Assembly (NCBI GenBank): GCA_938002955.1
Contig: CALLAA010000249.1
Location: forward strand, 1 to 38,423
DNA from: an uncultured Acidimicrobiales bacterium
Lineage (GTDB): Bacteria > Actinomycetota > Acidimicrobiia > Acidimicrobiales > SHLQ01
DNA length: 38,423 nt
Direction of reading: 5' to 3'
The notes under the pieces are model-generated. The model worked only from the letters and a program-made list of their open reading frames with translations. It was not told the DNA's origin and ran no database searches. Shown piece after piece: positions 15,539 to 21,644 of the stretch. The position numbers and the translations under genes were made by a program. Within the stretch, counting starts at the first letter, position 1; each line of letters begins with the position of its first letter.

Positions 15539-16293
15539 GCGGCGTGTGCTCCGGAGGGTTGGCTGGCCGAGATTGGTTTCACCCCGTACACCACGAGACT
15601 CTTCCCCAGGATTGGGTTGAGTGCTCGATCGGCGACCTTGGTGATCGTCGGCTGTTTCATGATGTCCCACTCGAGGAGCTTGTTATATGCCTTGGTGAGC
15701 GGGTTGTTGTTCACATCTTCTTGGGGCCCAACAGCGCAGCGAAGCCACCAGTACGGCGTATGCAAGGCGTGGGCACGGTGTTGATGGAAGACCTCGAGCC
15801 CGGCCGCTTCCATCCGTCGAGCAAGCTCGCCGCGCTTGTAGATCCGCACGTGTCCGCCCTCCACCTTTGGGGCGTGGTATTCGTCGGTGATCTTCCAGCA
15901 GATCTGCTCGGGAAGGGTCGCAGGGATGGTAGCTGCGAACGTCCCTCCTGGGCGGAGCACACGGACGAGTTCGGTCAGGGCGCCAATGTCGTCGTCGATG
16001 TGCTCGAGGATCTCCGACGCGATAATGCGATCGAACGCTCCGTCTGGAAATGGCAGCTTGGTGACGTCACCGTTGCACGATGCTGAGGAGACGCCATCGG
16101 GAAGCTCACCATACGACTCCATTGCTGAGACCGTATTGTCGACTTCGACCAACTCCGGTAACGAAAAGTCGCTGCTCACAACGTCGGCACCTCGTCGAAG
16201 TGCTTCGTAGCTATGACGGCCAAACCCACATCCGATATCGAGGAGCCGGTCGCCAGCGTGCAGATCGAGTGTCTCGTAGTCAACAGTCAGCAT
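15535..16293 (-). CDS. Class I SAM-dependent methyltransferase (Methyltransf_11 type)
   Basis: 252 residues from ATG 16293 (MLTVDYETLDL). Motif I is RLLDIGCGFGRHSYEALRRGADVVSSDFS (about 16-44). Further motifs are GDVTKLPFPDGAFDRIIASEILEHIDD (about 78-104) and ELVRVLRPGGTFAATIPA (about 109-126), the typical order of Methyltransf_11. The C-terminal 100 residues contain HALHTPYWWLRCAVG, a hydrophobic stretch that might contact a lipid acceptor. The stop overlaps the start of the toroid gene by 4 nt. The true start is settled by family length: the frame is open 28 codons further upstream, but that stretch is the repeated spacer described below. Substrate unknown. Confidence 0.88.
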   Translation of the reverse strand: MLTVDYETLDLHAGDRLLDIGCGFGRHSYEALRRGADVVSSDFSLPELVEVDNTVSAMESYGELPDGVSSASCNGDVTKLPFPDGAFDRIIASEILEHIDDDIGALTELVRVLRPGGTFAATIPATLPEQICWKITDEYHAPKVEGGHVRIYKRGELARRMEAAGLEVFHQHRAHALHTPYWWLRCAVGPQEDVNNNPLTKAYNKLLEWDIMKQPTITKVADRALNPILGKSLVVYGVKPISASQPSGAHAA

Positions 16294-16296
16294 GGT

Positions 16297-16336
16297 CTCT
16301 ACCCGCCGGCCTTCGGCCGAGTATCGGCGGGTAGAG
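16297..16336. other. 12-bp stem hairpin just upstream of the methyltransferase start
   Basis: CTCTACCCGCCG (16297-16308) and CGGCGGGTAGAG (16325-16336) are perfectly complementary. An alternative inner stem is CGGCC-TTC-GGCCG (16307-16319). On the minus-strand mRNA the structure ends 3 nt before the methyltransferase ATG at 16293. It could therefore mask the ribosome-binding region, or act as an intercistronic processing or attenuation element. Function is inferred only from position. Confidence 0.5.
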
Positions 16337-16439
16337 CTGCATGCGTATTGTCCCTCTGGGAGGCGTTCAGGCGGCACGCAGCCTGTGCCGCGGCCTTCGG
16401 CCGAGTATCGGCGGCTAGTGGTTGGTCGTCAGTCAGCAT
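16299..16439 (-). CDS. 46-codon ORF in the duplicated junction (hypothetical)
   Basis: A short uninterrupted frame runs from ATG 16439 to TAG at 16299-16301 and fills the gap between glycosyltransferase and methyltransferase. Its start (MLTDD...) copies that of the methyltransferase (MLTVD...). Its end (RPKAGG stop) resembles the glycosyltransferase end (APKAAG stop). Both are expected if the junction was duplicated. Internally ADTRPKA appears twice (about residues 10-16 and 38-44). It begins 5 nt after the glycosyltransferase stop, so ribosomes could re-initiate on it. The protein is Ala-rich and unlike any family I recognise. Whether it is translated for function or is just a by-product of the duplication is open. 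Confidence 0.4.
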   Translation of the reverse strand: MLTDDQPLAADTRPKAAAQAACRLNASQRDNTHAALPADTRPKAGG

Positions 16440-16444
16440 GGTCT

Positions 16445-17737
16445 CTACCCGGCAGCTTTCGGGGCGTACCGGTGTTGTGTCTCGTCGAGCAGGGCCCGAT
16501 ATTGATCAACGGTTTTGAGAGCCGTGTGATTCCAGCTCCAGTGATTGACCACGCGATCCCGCCCGGCGGCACCGACCCGTGCACGCAGTTCGGCGTCGTC
16601 GAGTGCGGTTCGAATCATGGCCGCCAGCGCATCAGAGTCGCCTGGCGGTACCTGGAAGCACGTCTCGTTATGTGTACCAGTGACCTCAGGAAGGGCGCCA
16701 CCGGTCGTTGCGATCAACGGTGTCGAGCACGACATTGCCTCGATCGCTGGAAGCGAGAAACCCTCGTACAACGACGGAACACAAGCGAGCTCGGCTTCGG
16801 AGTAGAGCTCGACGATTCGTTCGTCGGTCACCCCGCTTACGAACTGCACGACGTCGGCGAGGCCAAGGTCCCGCAACGTCGCCTCGGTCTTCGAACCTTC
16901 TTTGGGCTTGCCGATGATGACGAGTTCCACATGGCGGTCAGCGCGAACCTTGGCAGCGGCCTCCAAGAGATAGACGAGGCCTTTCATCGCCACGTCTGCG
17001 CTCGCCGTCGTAATGATCCGCCCCGGCACTTTCGTCACGTGCGGCATTGGTCGGAAGAGCTCTGGATCGACGCCAACAGGCACCACATGGATCTTGTCCA
17101 TGTCGACCTGGTGGTCGGCGGAGATGTCCACCTTGGAGTTCTCCGACACGGTCATAACGCGATCCATTCGCTTCGCGACCTGTGTCTGCATCCGGGTGAA
17201 CGCGTACCAGCGGCGTTTGCCGATCTGCTCCTTCCAAGTGCGAGCGTGTTCGATCTCGAGGCGCCGGTCGACGGTGATTGGATGATGAATCGTCGCCAGA
17301 ACGGGCATCAGCTTCTGCAATCCGAGCAAGCCCCATCCAAGCGTCTGGTTGTCATGAATGAGATCGAAGTCGGTGTGGCGGGGACGAAGGTTGTCCCACG
17401 CTCGCCACGAAAAAGCCATCGGCTCCGGGAAGTTTCCAAGATTGAACGAGGTGTTCTCGAGCCAATCCCAACGATCCTTAAGCTCGAACATACGAGGCTT
17501 ACGCATTGGAAAGTGGTCGTTGAACGTCTCGAGGCTCGGCAGCTTTGTCAGCGGCACACGGTCGTCGAGAATTGGGTACGGAGGGCCACCTAGCACTTCG
17601 ACGGTGTGGCCAAGATCGACCAACGCCTTCGTCAGGTGACGGGTGTAGACGCCTTGTCCGCCTACGTGAGGCTTACCCCGATACGACAGATAGGCGATCC
17701 GAAGAGACTCGGGCTGATGGGGAAGCACAGAAGACAT
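16445..17737 (-). CDS. Glycosyltransferase family 4 (GT-B fold)
   Basis: 430 residues. The N-terminal Rossmann half begins IAYLSYRGKPHVGGQGVYTRHLTKAL (about 14-39), the Gly-rich acceptor-side loop of GT4 enzymes. The C-terminal donor half has GRIITTASADVAMKGLVYLLEA, VELVIIGKP, and the diagnostic EGFSLPAIEAMSCSTPLIAT (about 341-360; E-x7-E motif binding the nucleotide-sugar). No membrane segment is evident, so it would act at the cytoplasmic face, probably on a lipid-linked or small glycan acceptor with retention of configuration (family knowledge). It is first in the minus-strand set with the methyltransferase and toroid genes, and diverges from dtd over 36 bp. Donor and acceptor are unknown. 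Confidence 0.92.
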   Translation of the reverse strand: MSSVLPHQPESLRIAYLSYRGKPHVGGQGVYTRHLTKALVDLGHTVEVLGGPPYPILDDRVPLTKLPSLETFNDHFPMRKPRMFELKDRWDWLENTSFNLGNFPEPMAFSWRAWDNLRPRHTDFDLIHDNQTLGWGLLGLQKLMPVLATIHHPITVDRRLEIEHARTWKEQIGKRRWYAFTRMQTQVAKRMDRVMTVSENSKVDISADHQVDMDKIHVVPVGVDPELFRPMPHVTKVPGRIITTASADVAMKGLVYLLEAAAKVRADRHVELVIIGKPKEGSKTEATLRDLGLADVVQFVSGVTDERIVELYSEAELACVPSLYEGFSLPAIEAMSCSTPLIATTGGALPEVTGTHNETCFQVPPGDSDALAAMIRTALDDAELRARVGAAGRDRVVNHWSWNHTALKTVDQYRALLDETQHRYAPKAAG

Positions 17738-17746
17738 AGCCGCTCA

Positions 17747-17752
17747 ATCCTA
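17747..17752 (-). promoter_or_regulatory. -10-like box TAGGAT for the glycosyltransferase operon
   Basis: On the minus strand TAGGAT ends 9 nt before ATG 17737, which would give a leader of only about 2 nt. It faces the dtd -10 box in the same 36-bp divergent spacer. Confidence 0.35.
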
Positions 17753-17760
17753 CCGACGGG

Positions 17761-17766
17761 TAACGT
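17761..17766 (+). promoter_or_regulatory. -10 box TAACGT, leaderless start of dtd
   Basis: TAACGT ends exactly 7 nt before ATG 17774 and no ribosome-binding site follows, so a leaderless mRNA is expected. Confidence 0.5.
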
Positions 17767-17773
17767 CAGCCCC

Positions 17774-18211
17774 ATGCGAGTACTAGTACAGCGATGTGCA
17801 GAGGCCTGGGTGACGTCGGAAGGGGTCGAAGTCGGCCGTATAGGCGACGGGCTATGTTGCCTCGTTGGCTTCACCCATGATGACGACGCTTCGATGGTTC
17901 CGAAGATGGCCGACAAGTTGTGGAATCTGCGAATCATCGACGACGCCGATGGCGTGATGAACCGCTCGGTAGCCGACACGAGCAAGGCACTGCTGCTGGT
18001 AAGCCAGTTCACGTTGTACGGCGATGCTCGAAAGGGACGCCGGCCCACGTGGATCAACGCGGCGAGGCCCGAACACGCAGAGCCGCTCTTCACCGAACTC
18101 GTGAACGCGCTGATCTCGCGAGGAGCAACGGTCGAGACAGGGCGCTTTCGCACCGAAATGCAAGTCGGGCTCATCAACGACGGACCAGCCACCGTCATGC
18201 TCGAGCTGTAA
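17774..18211 (+). CDS. dtd: D-aminoacyl-tRNA deacylase
   Basis: 145 residues, standard length. DTD hydrolyses D-amino acids mischarged onto tRNA and also clears Gly-tRNA(Ala); it is a cytoplasmic homodimeric proofreading enzyme. The two signature motifs are present: SQFTLYGDARKGRRP (about 77-91; the family SQxTL motif) and NDGPATVMLEL at the extreme C-terminus (family [NT]xGP motif, whose cross-subunit Gly-cisPro rejects L-amino acids). The N-terminus MRVLVQRCAEAWVTSEG is also typical. ATG 17774 matches the family start, although the frame is open further upstream. Downstream lies a tandem repeat and then the convergent lnt-like gene. Confidence 0.97.
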   Translation: MRVLVQRCAEAWVTSEGVEVGRIGDGLCCLVGFTHDDDASMVPKMADKLWNLRIIDDADGVMNRSVADTSKALLLVSQFTLYGDARKGRRPTWINAARPEHAEPLFTELVNALISRGATVETGRFRTEMQVGLINDGPATVMLEL

Positions 18212-18214
18212 TTT

Positions 18215-18350
18215 TCTCGGGACTCCCGCCCGAGATCCGCGGCACGTTCGCTGTCCGACGTGGTGATGTCTCGGGACTCCCGCCCGAGATCCGCGGCACG
18301 TTCGCTGTCCGACGTGGTGATGTCTCGGGACTCCCGCCCGAGATCCGCGG
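18215..18350. repeat. 54-bp tandem repeat, 2.5 copies, between dtd and lnt-like gene
   Basis: Two identical 54-bp units (18215-18268, 18269-18322) and a 28-bp partial third (18323-18350) fill nearly all of the spacer between convergent stops. Each unit begins with a hairpin: CTCGGG and CCCGAG separated by 7 nt (e.g. 18216-18221 and 18229-18234), extended to 7 bp by TCTCGGG/CCCGAGA. The exact identity of the copies points to recent expansion. The hairpin series may act as a terminator array for both converging genes. It is not a CRISPR array: there are no unique spacers. Confidence 0.9.
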
Positions 18351-18354
18351 TTCC

Positions 18355-19836
18355 CTAGCCGTCTTCGTCGACTCGCGGAGAACGGCTGCGTATTGCCGCT
18401 ACCAGAAACGCCATAAGCGACAACACGAGCCACGGGATCGGGCCCATCCGCGTCGTCAACGTCAAACCCTCTCGGCGTTCGATCGTTCCGTAGAGGACCC
18501 GCTGCTCGGAGACCCCGGTGCGGTCGAGGACCGTTCCATCAGGGTCGACGATGGCGCTAAATCCCGTCGGGGCTGCTTGCAACACCCATCGACCTGTCTC
18601 TTGAGCGCGAAGCTGCGAAGACGCGACCTGCTGTGACTGCAAGATCGTCAACCAATAGCTCGACCCGTTCGTCGGGTTCACCAGAATTTCGCCGCCATCG
18701 AGAATCGCGGCACGTCCCCGGTTCTCGAAGAAGATCTCCCACGAGATGCTGATGCCAAGTGTGGCGACCGGCGATTCGAGCACCGCTGGTCCTGAGCCCT
18801 GGAGCACATCTCGGTTCGGCACATCGCTCGAGAACCGTTCGATCAGACCGCGCAACGGAACGAACTCTCCAAACGGGACGATCCGAACCTTGTCGTAGCG
18901 ATCAACCGTCTCGCCCTCGGGGGTAATTGCGGTCGAGTAATTGACGGTGTTACTCGGTCGGTCCCCACCCGCGGAGTGGAACCACCCAGGAATGAGCACC
19001 GCGTTCTGCGAGCGGGCGATCGCTGCGGTGTCCTCGAGTGCCTCGGACATGAACAACAAGTCGTCGCATCGTCCGAGTGGCCGACCGTCTTCGATTGGAT
19101 TCACGACGTTCTCCGGCCACATCACCAGATCGACCGCTCGATCGATCGACGCCGTTGCGTCACGATGGCGATCGAAGACGCGCTGGTTCTCACAGGTATC
19201 AGCTCGGGTTCGCTGCGGGCCGCCGCCCTGTACGACCGCAACATCGAGCTCACCGATCGGCGAGCCGGTCGGTGCGACGGTCCCGGCAATTACCGCGACC
19301 ACAACCGACCCGAAAACAATGCTCGCCATATCGAAGCGACGCTCGACGAGCAGGCGAAGGGAAATGCCTGCCGCGACTGTGACGGCGGTCAGAAGCAGTC
19401 CGCCGCCGAGAGGTAAGACCGCGGACAACGGTGAATTGACTTGGGTCATCGGAACCGTCGCCAACGGCACTCCACCAAATGGCCACGACCATCGGAACCA
19501 CTCGTACAACACAAATCCAGCTGGCAACAGAATCAGGCGGGCGTTGCCACTTCCGGCGGCGACCGCGATCAATCCGTAGCCGGCGCTAAAGACGATGAAC
19601 ACCAAGATGTAGCCCGCGACCGTGAGATCGAACATCCACAGTTCACCCATGGCGAGCCACACCAGCCCGGCTGCCCACCCGGAGAGGAAGCGAGAGCGCT
19701 TGGACGATTCCCCGCACAGATAGTCGAACAGTGCGAAGCCGACGAGTGCCAGTGGCCACCAGCCCCAGGGAGGTAACGAGAACGCGACGAGAAACCCTGA
19801 AATACCGCCCAGAATCAGACTTTTGACGGTTCTCAT
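18355..19836 (-). CDS. lnt: Apolipoprotein N-acyltransferase homologue with Ser in place of catalytic Cys
   Basis: 493 residues from ATG 19836 (MRTVKSLILGG); the frame is open upstream, but the added residues are not family-like. The N-terminal ~180 residues hold about six or seven membrane helices with LPPWGWWPLALVGFALFDYL, YEWFRWSWPFGGVPLATVPM and other Lnt landmarks. The periplasmic-side nitrilase domain (~195-455) retains Glu242 (MWPENVV), Lys316 (RYDKVRIVPFGEFVPLR) and Glu324. Where characterised Lnt has the nucleophile (E. coli Cys387 in ICYEI), this protein has ISWEI with Ser365 (TCG, 18742-18744). Lnt N-acylates the lipid-modified Cys of lipoproteins. Without the thiol, normal ping-pong chemistry is unlikely, so it may be inactive, use another mechanism, or serve as a scaffold. 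Converges with dtd. Confidence 0.88.
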   Translation of the reverse strand: MRTVKSLILGGISGFLVAFSLPPWGWWPLALVGFALFDYLCGESSKRSRFLSGWAAGLVWLAMGELWMFDLTVAGYILVFIVFSAGYGLIAVAAGSGNARLILLPAGFVLYEWFRWSWPFGGVPLATVPMTQVNSPLSAVLPLGGGLLLTAVTVAAGISLRLLVERRFDMASIVFGSVVVAVIAGTVAPTGSPIGELDVAVVQGGGPQRTRADTCENQRVFDRHRDATASIDRAVDLVMWPENVVNPIEDGRPLGRCDDLLFMSEALEDTAAIARSQNAVLIPGWFHSAGGDRPSNTVNYSTAITPEGETVDRYDKVRIVPFGEFVPLRGLIERFSSDVPNRDVLQGSGPAVLESPVATLGISISWEIFFENRGRAAILDGGEILVNPTNGSSYWLTILQSQQVASSQLRAQETGRWVLQAAPTGFSAIVDPDGTVLDRTGVSEQRVLYGTIERREGLTLTTRMGPIPWLVLSLMAFLVAAIRSRSPRVDEDG

Positions 19837-19934
19837 CGGCACAGTCTGGCCCAAAGAATTGCATCTCGGACACCTCAGGAGAACCGGTCTGTCTGCCGAT
19901 GGAAGAGTAGGACGCGAGTTCTCACCCGCGCGTG

Positions 19935-19939
19935 AAGGA
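19935..19939 (+). promoter_or_regulatory. Ribosome-binding site AAGGA for the SH3-like lipoprotein
   Basis: AAGGA lies 6 nt before GTG 19946 and decides this start over in-frame codons further upstream (open from 19823). The choice also places the lipoprotein signal at the N-terminus. Confidence 0.65.
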
Positions 19940-19945
19940 AGCACT

Positions 19946-21313
19946 GTGAAGTTCGAACGAATCGCATACACCGCCATCGCTGCTCTGCTCGCCACCGCAT
20001 GTAGTGGCGTAGACGAGCAAGCCGCCCCCGACACTATTCCAATCGTGGATGAAGGAACAACGTCAGCGCCGCCGCTCACAACGACCACTACGGAGGCTGC
20101 CGTAACGGTGACAACCATCGCACGTACTTCAACAACAGCGGTGGAGGTCACGGCACCGGGATCGCTGGCATTCAGCTCGTCAAATGACCTTGGTCGTCTC
20201 TTTGAGGTACTTCGATCCCAACCGGTGCGCGACGAACCCAATGGCGAGGCCATCGCCGACGTTGCCGACGGTGAACTTGTGCAAGCAATCGGGGTACGCC
20301 AGCGGGAAGGTGGCCTTTGGGTCCAGGTCCGTTCCGTGCAGGAGAATATGGAGGAGCTTGGCTGGATGCTCTCAACCGAGCTTCAACCGACCGATCGCAT
20401 CGTACTTACAGATGATCCGCTAACAGTGAATCAGTTTCGCCGTACCGCTCGGGCCCTACCCGGTGGCGAATTGATGATCATGGCTGAACCGTCATCGGGT
20501 CAGCAGCTTGGCTCACTACTCCCTGGTGAAATTGCTGTCCACGGTGGTTCTCGAGCGCTCGCTTCAGACGGTACGTACTGGGTTGATGTGTCCGAATCGG
20601 TATCGGGTGATCGCCTCGGATGGGTACACGAGAAGTTCTTTGCTCCGTTGACGTCCATCGAGGCAAAGAACTCCACTGGTGTCGACGTGGCGCGTCGCAA
20701 GGACACTTCCGTAACCTATGGTGCTCTGCTCAACGTCGGCTCGCTGGTGGCTGGCTGCAACGCAGTCCAGATCACTTTCGAGTCGCTCAGCACCTCTAAT
20801 GGTACGGCGATTGTCTTCGGGCAATCCGTTCCGACCGGTTCGCTTCGCGGGAGCACGATGACCTGGCGATCCGATAGCGGATCCGCGGTGTATGGCGCTC
20901 CGGGCGAAGACGTGATCTTTAGCTTGCCTCGAACCGGCAATCAGACATGGTATTTCGCTCATCTCGACATTGATTTTCAGGCAGAGACGGTGAGTTCTGC
21001 CAGCGGTAGGGCGGTCGCATCGAACGTTCAACAGTTTCAAGTGAGCGAGGGCGCGTGCAGCCCGCTGGTCGAAGAATCCAGCACGTCGGCGGGAGAACAG
21101 GGCCAACCCGGCAATGGGCCAGCGTCGGCCGTTCGGCCTGAATTGGCCGATCAGCAGCAAGCTGAAACCGACGAGGCGTCCGCAGATGATGCTCAACAAG
21201 AGGTACTCGTAGACACCTCTGACGAAGCTGATGCCCAAGCGGAAACCGTGAACGAAGCTCCTGTCGTGGCAAGCCCAGAGCAGGCACAGCCACAACCAGA
21301 TCCTGAGGAATAG
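19946..21313 (+). CDS. Probable lipoprotein with bacterial SH3-like domains
   Basis: 455 residues from GTG 19946. The signal (MKFERIAYTAIAALLATACSG) ends in a somewhat weak lipobox, ATAC, with Cys19. A Thr/Ala-rich low-complexity linker (about 30-75) follows. Two SH3b-like segments come next: FEVLRSQPVRDEPNGEAIADVADGELVQAIG ... WVQVRSV ... LGWMLSTEL (about 90-150), then a second around 165-235 ending LGWVHEKFFAP. A beta-rich region with one likely disulfide (about 260-370) precedes an acidic Glu/Gln/Ala-rich tail. SH3b domains typically bind cell-wall peptides or target proteins to the wall. No catalytic domain is seen. It is 28 nt upstream of the candidate selenoprotein and likely cotranscribed with it. 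Confidence 0.75.
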   Translation: MKFERIAYTAIAALLATACSGVDEQAAPDTIPIVDEGTTSAPPLTTTTTEAAVTVTTIARTSTTAVEVTAPGSLAFSSSNDLGRLFEVLRSQPVRDEPNGEAIADVADGELVQAIGVRQREGGLWVQVRSVQENMEELGWMLSTELQPTDRIVLTDDPLTVNQFRRTARALPGGELMIMAEPSSGQQLGSLLPGEIAVHGGSRALASDGTYWVDVSESVSGDRLGWVHEKFFAPLTSIEAKNSTGVDVARRKDTSVTYGALLNVGSLVAGCNAVQITFESLSTSNGTAIVFGQSVPTGSLRGSTMTWRSDSGSAVYGAPGEDVIFSLPRTGNQTWYFAHLDIDFQAETVSSASGRAVASNVQQFQVSEGACSPLVEESSTSAGEQGQPGNGPASAVRPELADQQQAETDEASADDAQQEVLVDTSDEADAQAETVNEAPVVASPEQAQPQPDPEE

Positions 21314-21341
21314 TTTGAGCCAACGAGAGGTTGCCACTGAT

Positions 21342-21626
21342 ATGCGATTGCAGATCAGTGATGAAGCGGTGGAATTCATGAACAAGCGCGGTGGTGTGGC
21401 GGCCATCGATTTTGTTCCTCCCATCGGTTGAGGACGGACGAACTTTGACGTGTCGGTCGACATGCACCTTCGTGGAAAAAACCTAGCTCCATACAGGACC
21501 CTTCGCGTTCAAGGGTTGACGATCTACGTGGCACCGTCGCTCCTGGCCTACGCGCGCGATGTCCAACTGTCTCTTCGCGGTTCGATGAGAAAGAAGCTGG
21601 CTGTCACGCTTCGATCGAGCGAGTGA
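21342..21626 (+). CDS. Candidate selenoprotein, HesB-like / CC-Se motif type, with in-frame TGA as Sec30
   Basis: Conventional reading gives only 29 residues (MRLQISDEAVEFMNKRGG ... FVPPIG) before TGA at 21429-21431. The same frame then continues for 64 more sense codons to TGA 21624-21626, ending with protein-like sequence (LRVQGLTIYVAPSLLAYARD ... LSLRGSMRKKLAV). Read through, it is 94 residues with U at position 30 in PPIGUGRTNFD. This layout recalls the small HesB/IscA-like (seleno)proteins of the 'CC/Se motif' group: an N-terminal 'I-s-x-E-A-x-x-[FY]', a GG, a redox Cys/Sec in a Gly-rich loop, then '[LI]T[IV]YV' and 'LRG'. That comparison is from memory. A SECIS-like hairpin lies 17 nt after the TGA. 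The alternative is a pseudogene broken by a nonsense mutation. GAGAGG (21325-21330) is a possible ribosome-binding site. Confidence 0.65.
21449..21464 (+). promoter_or_regulatory. Putative bacterial SECIS hairpin
   Basis: CGTGTC (21449-21454) and GACATG (21459-21464) pair over six positions (one G-U wobble), closing a GGTC loop whose G-U is at 21456-21457. It begins 17 nt after the in-frame TGA and the loop is about 27 nt from the U of UGA. Bacterial SECIS elements lie roughly at this distance, and SelB recognises a G-U in the apical loop of E. coli fdhF (established). The stem is short, so this is supportive rather than proof. Confidence 0.45.
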
Positions 21627-21644
21627 CACGGAAACTGCGTCGCG

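Larger units (their letters stand above)
16284..16451 (-). repeat. Duplicated glycosyltransferase-methyltransferase junction with nested 24-bp repeats
   Basis: A 22-bp sequence occurs identically at 16284-16305 and 16430-16451 (period 146 bp). Read on the minus strand it contains the end of a reading frame (GGG TAG), five bases, and the start ATGCTGACTG. Between the copies, a second 24-bp sequence is repeated at 16307-16330 and 16391-16414 (period 84 bp). The promoter-proximal copy sits at the glycosyltransferase stop and the distal copy at the methyltransferase start. The pattern fits a tandem duplication of the intergenic junction followed by drift. Confidence 0.85.

Noticed and set aside
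16292..17593. 433-codon plus-strand frame opposite the glycosyltransferase
   Set aside because: The minus-strand glycosyltransferase has full GT4 motifs; the plus-strand product has no recognisable domain.
18215..18350. CRISPR array
   Set aside because: Units are contiguous 54-bp tandem copies with no unique spacers, only 2.5 copies, and no cas genes nearby.
21314..21341. In-frame TTG at 21315 as an earlier start of the candidate selenoprotein
   Set aside because: ATG 21342 starts directly at the family-like N-terminus (MRLQISDEA); TTG would add unsupported residues immediately after the previous stop.
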